Shown in pieces: positions 47,245-57,870 of a stretch of 64,000 bases of DNA (positions are counted from its first letter, which is position 1; each line of letters starts with the position of its first letter). This DNA comes from Lantana camara (lineage: Eukaryota > Streptophyta > Magnoliopsida > Lamiales > Verbenaceae). The stretch covers positions 91,400,001 through 91,464,000 of the forward strand of contig CM074856.1 in the NCBI GenBank assembly GCA_037501455.1, written 5' to 3'. The notes beneath the pieces are model-generated. The model saw only the letters and a list, made by a program, of their open reading frames with translations, did not search any database and was not told the DNA's origin. The position numbers and the translations under genes are program-made.

Positions 47245-47466
47245 CCTGAAATTCAAACATTGTACATGCATGTTTGATTAACAAATGCAATTGGGTGCAA
47301 TGAAGCTCATAATACAAGTAATTCACATAAATCAAGTAGTTCAAGTAGTTCAAAGAGGTTCAAATAAGTTCAAATAAGATGCAAGACTCTCAAATTATCA
47401 ATTAATCCTATGCCGTATGACTTAGACTCACAAGACACAACACTAGAACCGTGGTTTTGCAACCGG
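47245..47466 (-). other. leader of gypsy D, copy 1
   Basis: About 220 bases between PBS and gag, containing repeated TTCAAGTAG/TTCAAATAAG units. The acceptor AG lies at 47246-47247 (minus strand). Confidence 0.7.
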
Positions 47467-47478
47467 GCTCTGATACCA
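47467..47478 (-). other. primer binding site of gypsy D, copy 1
   Basis: TGGTATCAGAGC on the minus strand, but not next to an LTR terminus: it abuts LTR interior at 47482, marking the duplication junction. Confidence 0.9.
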
Positions 47479-47481
47479 CCC

Positions 47482-48015
47482 TACATTTTGGCCAAAAGTT
47501 CACATAGGGTAGTAAGGGTTCTATATATCTATAAATTAAACCTCACTTTTACCGACCAAAACACAAGGAAACACCCTACAGAGCATTCTCCTCGTCTCCA
47601 GGATCGTGATCTGTGTAACAAGGACAAGTGTACGTGAGACTCGACTCTTACGAACCATTTATGACGAACGGCAAAGTCATGATCAATATGTCATGCAATA
47701 ACAATTAAAGAATGTCAAATAAGAGCATAATTATCAATAAACGAAGTATATAACTCATATAAGTCACATACCGGAGCCAAGGAAGTGAAAGGAATGCAAT
47801 AAGAAGGGTTTTGGTGAAGTTTAGCAAAAGTTAGGAAAATTTGACAGTTTTCGAAAATGCACAAGCTGTAGGAAAATGAGAATATCTCAAGTTATAGAAA
47901 TTAGAATTGGGTTTTGTTTGTTGTAAATAAAACTAGACAAGTAGACCTTTAAAATGATATATGGCATGAATCATGGTTCAAATCGAGGTGAAAATGGCGT
48001 AAGCCCGAAGTTGGA
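47482..48015 (-). repeat. truncated middle LTR of gypsy D
   Basis: Copy of 44764-45297. It is missing the LTR portion that should adjoin the PBS. Confidence 0.85.
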
Positions 48016-48018
48016 TGA

Positions 48019-49008
48019 ATGCAGATTGTCGATGAAGTGGCGACACCAAAAAGAATTGATTATATCTCACAAATGACAAAAGATATTGAGAGTATTCCCA
48101 ATCAATTGTATTCTCTCGACAACTGCCCGAATTGCTTGCTTCTTCCACCATTGGCAGTTCTGCCTCTACTTAAAAGATTGAAGTTAAGAAATCTTGACAT
48201 GATTGAGTCTATTACAGAGGATGAAGTTGAAGGGGGAAATCCATTCCCATCACTGGTAGAGCTTCGTTTGATGTATCTGCCCAATCTCAAACAGCTACTA
48301 AAGAAGGAATCGAGAGAAATGTTCCCAATTCTTCAACAGCTAATCATTGTCAAATGCCCCTCACTTAGATTGCCACCACTCCCATCCATCAAGAAGTTTG
48401 ACGTAGATATAAGCAGCCACTCAATTCTGTCGTCATTCTCTACGCTTGACAATCTTACTTCCCTCAGCTTACTACTAGAAAAGAATACAATGACATGTAT
48501 TCCAAGTGAGGTTCTTGAAAGCTTCTCTAATCTCAAGAGTTTGACGATTTATAATGCACACAAGCATATTATGCCAGTGGAACGCATTCGATGCTTAAAA
48601 TCTCTTACATTTTTGGACATAAAGATGAGAGAGACAGTAACATGTCTGCCCGGAGAGTGGTTCGAACACCTCACTACTTTGAAAGTGCTATTTATATCCG
48701 GAGATGATTTAATAGAGTTGCCATATGAAATAAAATATCTCCACTCCCTCGAATTTCTCCGATTTTATAATCTTCCTAAGATGGTAAGCCTGCCAGAAGG
48801 CTTACAACACCTCCCCTCTTTGCAAACTCTATGGCTCTTCAAACTTGACGAGCTGACTTCACTGCCGGATTGTGTGGACAAACTTCGCTCTCTTACGAAG
48901 TTGGGAATTTACAAATGCACAAAGATTGAATCATTTCCATCTTGCATTCGGCAAATGACAAATCTCCGAACACTTTCAATTAATGGTTGCCCAGAACTGA
49001 CAAGGTGA
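48019..49008 (+). CDS. CC-NBS-LRR (RGA-like) LRR fragment, copy 2
   Basis: Second copy of the LRR segment, also 329 codons and uninterrupted. It differs from copy 1 by one residue near the start (MQIVDEV versus MQIVGEV); a further difference near 48298 is silent. Surroundings are the same: LTR sequence to the left, a copia U5 end and antisense gag to the right. It is not a complete resistance gene, and no promoter for it is evident apart from possible antisense activity of the LTRs. Confidence 0.85.
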   Translation: MQIVDEVATPKRIDYISQMTKDIESIPNQLYSLDNCPNCLLLPPLAVLPLLKRLKLRNLDMIESITEDEVEGGNPFPSLVELRLMYLPNLKQLLKKESREMFPILQQLIIVKCPSLRLPPLPSIKKFDVDISSHSILSSFSTLDNLTSLSLLLEKNTMTCIPSEVLESFSNLKSLTIYNAHKHIMPVERIRCLKSLTFLDIKMRETVTCLPGEWFEHLTTLKVLFISGDDLIELPYEIKYLHSLEFLRFYNLPKMVSLPEGLQHLPSLQTLWLFKLDELTSLPDCVDKLRSLTKLGIYKCTKIESFPSCIRQMTNLRTLSINGCPELTR

Positions 49009-49144
49009 TGTGAGAAATTGAAGGGGGAAGATTGGCACAGCACAATATCGCTCACATTCCCAATCTGTTGATTTATTATTAATTACAAGTATTGATGTAT
49101 ATGCTTCAGAGGTATAAACTCATTATAACAATATATAAATTCCC

Positions 49145-49240
49145 AATCTCTACGAATTCGGATTCACGATTGTGAGTTTCGATCCTATTTGTTGGAAAAT
49201 TTTTAAATTTCTACTGCTTTCTGATTCCTGTTTTCCAACA
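49145..49240 (+). repeat. copia LTR terminal fragment, copy 2
   Basis: Duplicate of 46427-46522, differing at about one base (GGAAAATTT versus GGAAATTTT). Confidence 0.9.
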
Positions 49241-49962
49241 CTTCGTGCATTAACCGAATCTTCAACCTTTAAGGCCTTTGAAGTGGCCTTCTTCCAAGTA
49301 CTAGTGTTAACTAATTCAATTGCCACTTGTATATCCAACCTCAACCCTTGCACAAATTGCATAGCCTTGTGGAAGTCGTCACTTGCAATGTTAGGTGCAT
49401 ACTTTGACAACCTCTCGAACTCGGCTATATACTCCGAAAGTGATCGTCCCCCTTGTTTGAGCTCGGTAAATTCCTTAAGTCTCCTAGTACGGGAAGATGG
49501 AGGAATGAACTTGTTTTTAAATTCCCTTTCAAAGACCTCCCATGTAACTTCCTCTTCCGCAACATCTAAAACAATTTTGGTGCTTTCCCACCAAGAATAA
49601 GCTTCTCCTTGGATTAAAGTGAGAGTACACCATGCCTTCTCCCGAGATTCACATGGAATGAGCTCCCAAATTCTCTCCACTTCCTTAAGCCATTGCTCGT
49701 CTTGAATGTCATTACCCTTGAAAAACCTCGGTGGATGTTGATTCTGAAATTCCCTAAGGATAGCCGAAATTGGTGCCGGTTGTGGTGGAGGAGCTGGTGG
49801 TGCTGGAGGCACACAATCTCTCAACCTTTGATCAATCAACTGAACCATAGAATTTAAGAAGTCCTGTGGTTGACCTTGAGGGGGTAGAGGTGGAGAAGAA
49901 TGGTCATGACGATGGCGCCTATGATCCGGAGAATGCTCTCTACGATGGCGACCACGTGGCAT
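49150..49962 (-). pseudogene. gypsy gag, truncated, copy 2
   Basis: Duplicate of 46432-47244 with a few changes in the His/Arg-rich N terminus (SPDHRRHR versus SPGHSRHR) and one near the truncation point. The same splice acceptor precedes the ATG, and it ends in the same copia LTR fragment. This copy is the one next to a proper PBS and 5' LTR. Confidence 0.9.
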
Positions 49963-50184
49963 CCTGAAATTCAAACATTGTACATGCATGTTTGATTAAC
50001 AAATGCAATTGGGTGCAATGAAGCTCATAATACAAGTAATTCACATAAATCAAGTAGTTCAAGTAGTTCAAAGAGGTTCAAATAAGTTCAAATAAGATGC
50101 AAGACTCTCAAATTATCAATTAATCCTATGCCGTATGACTTAGACTCACAAGACACAACACTAGAACCGTGGTTTTGCAACCGG

Positions 50185-50196
50185 GCTCTGATACCA
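50185..50196 (-). other. primer binding site of gypsy D, copy 2
   Basis: TGGTATCAGAGC on the minus strand, eight bases from the LTR end at 50205. Confidence 0.95.
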
Positions 50197-50204
50197 CCTT
50201 GGGA

Positions 50205-51086
50205 TGTAGCACCCGGAACGCTAGGTAACCACATCCCCCGCACTATAGTTCAATCCACATATGGAACGAGCACCCATACATAAATCAAGCCTATAGCGAA
50301 CGGGAGACAATAAAAAAAAATAACTCTCTAGCTAGGCGGGACTAACCCTCAATTAATTACTTACATGCGTAAACAGAAGAACGGATTCGTAATACACATT
50401 CATTTCATTATCATCCTATTCAATATATATACAATCTCCAAAAAGTATCAAAAGAAGTCATAGATAATACATAGGTACCAAGAGACATAACAATACATAT
50501 ATGCATCAATAATGTATATGAAATGAGAAAGATAAGTGCTAGACCCAAAAACAAAGACCGACTCAATCCCGTCTAGCACAAACCCTGGAAACCTGAAAAT
50601 GTAAGGTGTCAGTCTATGAAAGACTGAGTGAGGGGTTTATAATTATAAGCGCAATTACCAAGCAAGTCATAATCTTGGGTAAGATTTTATAAAAGAAAGC
50701 AATATAAGTTCAAATAACAAAGTAGTTCTCGCCCAAGATTACAACAATTCCATTTACACCACAATCAATTCAATTCAATCAATCAGTGGCCCGACGAGTG
50801 AGGGAAAATCTCCAACCTTTTTCTGACTGTGTACAATAATTCAATTCTTAAGTGATTAGGTGATCAAGCAATCAATTACAGTGCACAATTAGCAGTTTTA
50901 GTAATCCCCTTTTTCCTCCGGGTGATAGTGGGATTGCAAGGCCCCACCATCCAATCAGTGTGAGCATAGGGTTCATGATTCCCTATGCCCGAAACTCCTT
51001 CCTCCACTAATCTCCTAGTGGGTTTAGGGGTCATCCCAAAAGTTGTGAGGATAGTGCAAGAGTTACCCGTCAGCCCAAGCTTTCCC
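50205..51086 (-). repeat. 5' LTR of gypsy D, part
   Basis: Begins TGTAGCACCCGG like 29761 and aligns with it up to 30543 and then with 44536-44645. It carries the CCTTGCAA hairpin at 50924-50951. It is cut at 51086 by another LTR; the rest is outside the window. Confidence 0.9.
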
Positions 51087-53296
51087 TGTATCACCCCGGA
51101 GCGAAGGGTGCCACATGCCCCGTACTAAGGTCTAACACGAGTAACGAAATAGAGAGTCCACACCCGTATCAAACCGTAGCGAACGGGAGACACACAAAAC
51201 ACACACCCTCGCTAGGCGACCTAGACCCTCAAGAACTAGAGCAAATTAAAATCAGAGTAGCGGAAGCAATAAAACCTCAAACATAAATCCCAAGTTCACA
51301 TATATACATAACAAAATGGGGTCAAGTTAACAACTAGCCATGTTAGAATATATACAAGATATACAATGCCCACCGAGGCCAAAATAACATAAGTATTCGT
51401 AATACATAATCCCAAAAGTGCAAAGATAAATAAATATGCCACTACTATGCAAGACAACTCAAGCTACACCACAAGTAAACCCAACCGACAGTTGCGGCCT
51501 AGCTTGACTTGGAAGTACCTGCAACTCAAAAGAAGGGGAAAAAGAAAAACAGCAACGAGGGTTGGTCCTAGTGACTAGTGAGGGGCTAAACTCACTCACC
51601 CGATATATATAGAGAGCAAAGTAATTAATCAAATGGAAAAGATCCTTGAATCGAGAGTGGTTTTTTTGCAAGCCAAAGTAATTCCCGTGATATAGATATA
51701 TATAGGTTTAAATGAGAAAAGTTAAGGCCAAATGCCAAACATCATGTTTTAAGTGTTTATAAGTCCACTCTCGTTCCCTAGATCGAGCAAAATTAACCAA
51801 CTCGGCGAGTACGAGTCACACTTCAAACTCCCACATATCAAAGAACATAACAAAACAAAGCAGAAATCATAATCCATCCTCACACCGAGTGATAGAATGG
51901 TTGACGACCTTAACTATCCATATACACACGAGACAAGGTTTAATCAAGACCTTGAAACTTTCGATAGTTATCACCGCCGGCTCAAGAGAAACACCCTTCC
52001 TCGACCTCCCAGGGTTGGGTGAGACTCTCAAATGGAGGGTCTTGATGGAAGAGCTCGGTGACCCCTCGGCCGTCCCGAGATTGCCATACCACTCTCCGTG
52101 GCCAAAAACTTATCACAAATACCACACATACTACGAAGCTTATCTTTCAAAGCCATATCTCGCTTACCCACACACACTTGCATAACAATAAAGTTTTCCA
52201 AACAAGCAAAATAGCTTGTATACTTATACAAAACGTTTTCAAAATCATATAACAAGCGGGACAAGCCCTCAATATAATTACCATACATTTATTTAACATA
52301 TATTATACATAATCGCATGCAAGGCTTCAAATCAAGTAGGGTTATAGGTTATTTAACTAAAAGAACAAAAACCTCACCTTATCAACGAGCGTAGTGGAGA
52401 CAAAAGTGAAAACCCGACACCTAAGGAACAAGCTCGTCCACAACGGGAAGGTCCTCTGAACAAAGGAAACAACAAAAGACACTCTTAGACTCAACATGAA
52501 CCATATTGACACTCGGTAAATGCGGATGTATGTTTATGATGCAAATGATATGAAATGAATCCACGTTTAGGTCATTTAAGAGCATAAAATGCATATAAGA
52601 TCATATCTCATAAACGAGGGCATAGAACAAAACATAAATTCACAAGGTCAAGCTTAACACATCACATAACAAGTTAATCAAACATACAAGTCATAAACGA
52701 GCCAAGAAGGGCCAACGAAAAACAACGAAATTTCAAAAGAAACCTCCTCGGGTGCCACCATGATGGACACGGCCGAGTCCAAAATGCAAAGGGAATGGAC
52801 GAGGCCGTGTCCGATTTAATTAAAATAAGGGGGCATAAGTCGAACCCTCAACACGGCCGTGTCCATTTCCTCTTGTTTCATGATTCGGCCACCAAAAAAA
52901 ATAACGTAGCAATTTCGTTTTTCAAGAGCAAAAACAGGGCAGTTCCATGGTTGCACTTAGGGAGTCTCTTAGGCCATTGAAAGCACACACATGTATGAAA
53001 ATAACACCAATTCAACATATATTCAAGCCACAAAAATGTGCAACAAGATCAGCTCCCAAAATGCAAGAAAACAAGGCAAGAAAGGAAAGGAATTCATCAA
53101 GCTATTCCATCAAATTTCTCAAGACTTCATTACTGGTGATTCATCCAAAACTCAACTACCATGAAAGAACATGTAATAAATACTTATAATTATGTCTTAG
53201 GAGCAACATATGATCACCAAGACTCAAGAAATTCAATCATGGAACCAAGAATCAACAAATTCACCCAACTTCCACTATTCAACATACTAGCTATAT
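51087..53296 (-). repeat. gypsy LTR (minus strand), 3' part, interrupted by element E
   Basis: Starts TGTATCACCCCGGAGCG, the reverse complement of the LTR 1 end. It follows LTR 1 subfamily features: a CAGTC-like stem near 51565-51590, GGTGACCCCTCGGCC near 52058, and the conserved GTTCATGTTGAG-type box (reverse) near 52495. The palindrome cluster is at 52765-52862. Its remaining 5' part must lie beyond the inserted element E. Confidence 0.85.
52765..52862. repeat. palindrome cluster in the minus-strand LTR
   Basis: GGACACGGCCGAGTCC (52765-52780) and GGACGAGGCCGTGTCC (52797-52812) are near-palindromes. ACACGGCCGTGT (52851-52862) is perfect. Confidence 0.88.
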
Positions 53297-54205
53297 TATA
53301 ACGCCCCGAATTTCATTAATTACATTCTTACGTTTATTATAATTTTATAAATTATATTTTATCAAACTTTCATGAAATTTCATGAATTCATATTAAACTT
53401 GGAATTTATTTCATAACTTGAAAATTTCTAGTGTGTGAAATAATTGCCGAATATGATTTAATTGTCAACTTGTCCTTAAATGATCTTTCTTTATAAATCA
53501 AGGACTAAATTACAGAACATTTCCAAGGACTTAATTGATCATATTTCAAAACTATACATCCTTAATTGCATGACTTAAATATTTCAGGGATTAAATGGCA
53601 ATTTATGCATTTCACATAAATCAAAATGACGAATCACGGTATTAATCCATCTCCAAGCTTCCTTCTTCATTTTGATCCAAAATCCATCGGTATTTGCTCC
53701 CCTTGTCTCACCGAACCATAAGCTTCAAGAAGGAAGAAGAGATTTCACCAAAATCATCCAAGTTTTCAAGGAAAAATCCAAGCTTTTAAGCTCAAATCTC
53801 CATAGCCATCATCTACATCCACTTCTTTTCTTTCAAGGTGGGTTCATGCATGAATTCTTAGTTTTTGATCATGTATGAAATAGCTAGGGTTTGTGATTTA
53901 TAGCATAAATGGATTAATTATTGATTGAAACATGAATATGTGATTATAGCTTAATTTGATACATGAATTCTTGCAAAATTTGAGGTTATGTGGTGTTTTC
54001 ATATATGAGCTTGAAAGTGGCAAACTTGAATGATCAAGCATGGTTTGATGAGTTCCTTTGTGTTTTATGATACGAAGAATATATATGCATTTTATTTTCC
54101 TAGAAATTATGAGTTTTGGTGGATTAAAACATGACTTTGTTGCTTTGGTTGTTGTTGCCGTTAACCTCCCCTGTTCTGCTCTGTTTCTGCACTTGCAGAG
54201 GAGCA

Positions 54206-54431
54206 GGAACGGACCTTCCCGTCCCCAGTTCATTCTGGGAACGACCATTCCCACTCCTTTGAATTCAAGACGGCGCGCGCATGGGAATGGCCGTTCCCAT
54301 TTTGGCCTGCAAGCCGGAAGGGCCGTTCCCAACAAAGTTACCATTTTAAATCATAAAACGCAGGGGCATTTTTGGTGAAGCATGGGAACGGCCCTTCCCA
54401 TTTTACACTAAGGGCCGGAACGGCCGTTCCC
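54206..54431. repeat. palindrome cluster of gypsy E 5' LTR (GGGAACGGCCGTTCCC type)
   Basis: Six units: 54206-54219, 54237-54252, 54283-54298, 54315-54330, 54384-54399 and 54416-54431. All are variants of GGGAACGGCCGTTCCC with zero to two mismatches from perfect symmetry. An extra GGCGCGCGC run is at 54271. Confidence 0.93.
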
Positions 54432-55051
54432 ATGCCTCTGGCAGAACAAAACCTACTGAATAAAAATGGGATTTTGACATTTTGCTCCAATGACTTATTT
54501 GATCCCAAATTGGTATTATATGACTAATTACAAGCCAAAACATGATATTTACATGCCACATTGTATATTGCACGTCATCTCGTTGCTTATTCGCCGTTCG
54601 TCTTATTTGGTCCATTTAGAGTCATGTCTCACGTGTACACGTCTATCTTGCACAGACCAGCTTCACCGGGACGAGGATCAAGCCCCGTAGACCGTATCCT
54701 ACTGGTCTTTTATCGGTAAAGGTGAGGTTTAATTATTAATTAAATAGAACCCGTATAACCATTATGTGGATTTCAAGCCAAAAGGTATATGTATACTTAT
54801 TTATAATGATTTTTAAACTTATACACAATTGCAAGCAAGCTATGTTCATGAAAGCAATCGTGTTTTGGCGAGTAAAGCATCTCACGTTGGGCCCGAGGAT
54901 AGTGATTTGAGCCAACCGGGAAAGCATAGGCTGACGGGTAACTCGAATACTATCCTCACCACATTGGGATGACCCCTGAATCCGCTAGGAGATTAGTGGA
55001 GGAAGGAGTTCCGGGCTGAGGGATTCATGTACCCTCTGCTCAATGAGATTG

Positions 55052-55079
55052 GATGGTGGGGCCTTGCAATCCCACCATC
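55052..55079 (+). other. conserved hairpin with CCTTGCAA loop (gypsy E 5' LTR)
   Basis: GATGGTGGG pairs perfectly with CCCACCATC around GCCTTGCAAT. The same hairpin is at 60822-60849 in the 3' LTR. Confidence 0.85.
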
Positions 55080-55928
55080 ATCGGAGGAAGAAGGAGACTG
55101 GGGCCGGGTCCAGCACCACGGATTGTCCTCGGGTTATTGTCATGATTGCACTTATTGATTGTCTTTCCTGAATACACATGCACGATAGCTGAATTGCATG
55201 ATCACCTATTACTTAATAAAGCAAGCATGGATTGTACACTGTCGGAGTAAGGTTGGAGAAATGCCCTCACTCGCCGGGCCACGTATTGCACGTTTTGAAT
55301 ACATGAAAGTGATTAAAGTATTTAATATTGATAGTTGTAATCTCGGGCGAGTTCTATGTTATTATGACCTTACAATACTTTTAATTATAAAACCTTACCC
55401 GAGGTTATAACTTGCATGTTAATTGCGCTAATATATATTTATTGCTCCTCACTCAGTCTTCCATGGACTGACGCCCCACCTTTCAGGTTGTCGCGGTCGT
55501 TTGCTAGGCGGGAGTCAGAGTCGTGTTATGTCATCCAGGTGAGTCTAGAACTTCATACACTTTCATGTTATTGATCTTGATATTTCGGAGTTAGCATGTT
55601 ATGGTTATTGTTAGTATTCAGAGACTTTTATCTGTACAATATATAGGAGATGATAATGTATTGATTCATGATGGTATCTATTAGTATCTATGCTTTTGAT
55701 ATAAATATGGTACCTATATGTATTATTGACATAATGCTTCCGCCTTTAAATTTTGATGTCTTGGTTTGGTATTACTTTGGGGTATAGTCCCGCCTAGCTA
55801 GCTTGTTTCTTTTACTTGTCACCCGTTCGCCATAGGTTAGTTCATGTATGGATTGTCCATTTCGTATGTGGATCGACCTATAGTGCAGGGGTGTGGCATC
55901 TCTACGTATAGGGGTGCTACATCTTAAG

Positions 55929-55940
55929 TGGTATCAGAGC
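55929..55940 (+). other. primer binding site of gypsy E
   Basis: TGGTATCAGAGC, seven bases after the LTR end. Confidence 0.95.
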
Positions 55941-57870
55941 CCAGTTGTAAAATCGAGGTTCTAGTGTCGTGTCGTGTCGAGCCGAGGTCGAGCGGCATAG
56001 GATTAATTGGTAATTTGGGAGTCTTGCATATTGTTTGAACTCCTTGAATTAGTTAACTTACTTGACAACCTGTGTCTTGCATTGATTTCTGTTATTAATT
56101 GTTAATTAATTGATCTTGAATTATTGAAATTATGTGTTCAACGTGTTTTATTATAAACATTGATAAATTAATTGTTGCATTTTATATTAAATTCTTGTTG
56201 GCATTAATTACGTGATAAATGTGTGACATGAGCACGCCTCGCCCACATACATCTATTTTCAAAGTAAATTGTGAGTTACAGGTTATGGCTGTGATATCAA
56301 CCCCATGGCCAATTTGTATGATAACCTCAGCATATTACAAGTACTACTTCTTTAGCTTGGAAGGGTTAGAAATGAACCGGGAAATTCATATGCAGATTTG
56401 AGGGTTATTAACTTCTTCTATCAGGCCATGATTCCAAGAATAAGATCCGGAATGAAATAGTCAACCGTGGAATTTTAGATTCCATTCAAGGACGAGGTGA
56501 AGGGAGAATCGGGGTACTAATTATTCCAGATTTGGGTGTGTTGTCAAGTTCAGACTCAGTTAATTGGGAAGCAAGATTTAAGCAAGGAAAGAAAACAATT
56601 TCAATAACTCAGATTGAGTTAGAAGAATTAAATAATCCATCATGGGAAGTTAGGATGCGAGAAGTTCTATAACCGGATGGAATGAGTTTGTTTTCCGGAT
56701 TCAAGTTGAATTGCCGTATGAGAGCGCGAATCGGGAAATTTAGAGCAAAGTAGAAGAGATGGAATAGCAAACGGAAACAGTAAAGGATGAAGAACGAAGG
56801 GAAGAAAATTATATGTTCAAGGCGTAGGCAAGTAAGAAGACAAGTTCTACAATCTATTCAATCATAAAGATTAGATTTAAAGAATTTCAGTCACAGTGGC
56901 AACTCGATGAATCGGGGTAATAATTGGAGATTGATTTTTCGAGGGAAGTCAGGAAATCAATTACATAAGTGGAGCAGAATTTGGATTCAAGAGTTCCTAT
57001 TTGGGGAAATCATTCAATTACACGAGTTAATGCAAGAAATTATGGTCAAGGAGGTAGTTATGGTAAGAGGCAACCAAGTTTAACTTTCGTGAAAATGAAA
57101 CAAGGAAAGATATGGAAAATAGAATGGCTTGGGAGTTTGATTAAAGAAGGAATAACAGAAGTTCAGTATTCCAGTAGGTATAAAGTTTGGAAGGCCATCA
57201 TGCTAAAGGTTTTATTTAGTTGGGGCATTTTCTAGATCCAAGCTGAATTGTCGTGTTGTGGGGTCATGATAAAAGATGTGAAGCAACAAACGGAAACGAT
57301 AAAGAAAGGCAAGGAATCGCTAGGTGGAGGTCGGGTGATCAAGTATAAACAATGGGAAAAGGGAGTTCATTTAATTGTTCGAACTCCTAAAGAGTAAACC
57401 GGGAAGTTTTGATCAGAGTGACAACCATAAAAGAAGACCCGGGTAACAATTGGGGAGTGGTTATTAAAGAACAAGTAAGATGCTAATTCCAGGAGTGTAG
57501 AGGAGTTCGGGTTCAAAGTAAGTGTAATCTCAAGCCGTAGGAATGTCCAAGTGATATTAGAAAATTCTGAAAATTAGAAGACCGTGGGGAAAAAAAAACA
57601 AGAAATGATTAACGGTTCAAGACAAGCTTATAATTCGACAAACAAGGAACTACGTGCCGAGATAAAGTTTTCCATTACTACGGTGATAGGTTCAATGCAT
57701 CCATGAGCACGTGCATCATACGCTATTTTAAATTTTTAAATTTTTGTACATTTATGTGTGTTTTCCCGATTGAGCTTAATTGTTCCAATATGTGGAACTT
57801 TATCATTTCCAATGTGCTACCTACATTGGCATATTAATTCAACATGCATATTTAGTGTCTTGATTACAGG
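55941..57870 (+). other. leader and degenerate internal DNA of gypsy E
   Basis: No domain is recognisable. Two diverged copies of one segment occur about 530 bases apart (TTCAAGTTGAATTGCCGT...AAACGGAAAC near 56700-56785; CCAAGCTGAATTGTCGT...AAACGGAAAC near 57236-57300), so an internal duplication has decayed here. It ends in TTGATTACAG, a good splice acceptor (AG 57868-57869), one base before the gag ATG. Confidence 0.6.

Larger units (their letters stand above)
44764..50199. repeat. 2718-bp tandem duplication: LTR part, LRR, copia LTR end, gag, leader, PBS
   Basis: Units 44764-47481 and 47482-50199 match at a constant offset of 2718 with only about half a dozen differences seen by eye (for example near 45311, 45590, 46486, 47210 and 47220). 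The junction at 47480 joins the PBS directly to LTR interior. The second unit is followed by a proper LTR end at 50205. Confidence 0.95.
29761..51086 (-). mobile_element. gypsy element D (minus strand) carrying a captured LRR, with tandem-duplicated interior
   Basis: In minus-strand sense: 5' LTR (50205-51086, cut by another LTR), PBS (50185-50196), leader, gag, copia LTR end, antisense LRR, truncated LTR, then PBS-gag-LRR a second time, and the 3' LTR (29761-30543 plus 44531 to about 45297). The 3' LTR is split by LTR 4. The left flank is copia C. No pol is present in either copy, so D depends on other elements. A tandem LTR-internal-LTR-internal-LTR array with most of the middle LTR deleted explains the structure well. 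Confidence 0.8.
53297..55921 (+). repeat. 5' LTR of gypsy E (2625 bp)
   Basis: Starts TATAACGCCCCG (TG expected, first G mutated) and ends GGGGTGCTACA. Donor TTTCAAG/GTGGGT at 53837/53838, palindromes at 54206-54431, cassette exon about 54656-54721 (GCACAG acceptor, GTAAAG/GTGAGG donor), hairpin at 55052-55079, CAGTC/GACTG stem at 55454-55470, acceptor TTTCAG ending 55486. Confidence 0.93.

Noticed and set aside
45301..49008. Complete disease-resistance gene pair
   Set aside because: No NB-ARC or N-terminal domain on either side; both copies are only the LRR tail inside a retrotransposon.
53898..54344. 148-codon minus-strand ORF, also present at 59643-60089
   Set aside because: Its conservation reflects the two LTR copies of one element; it crosses the palindrome block and has no domain.
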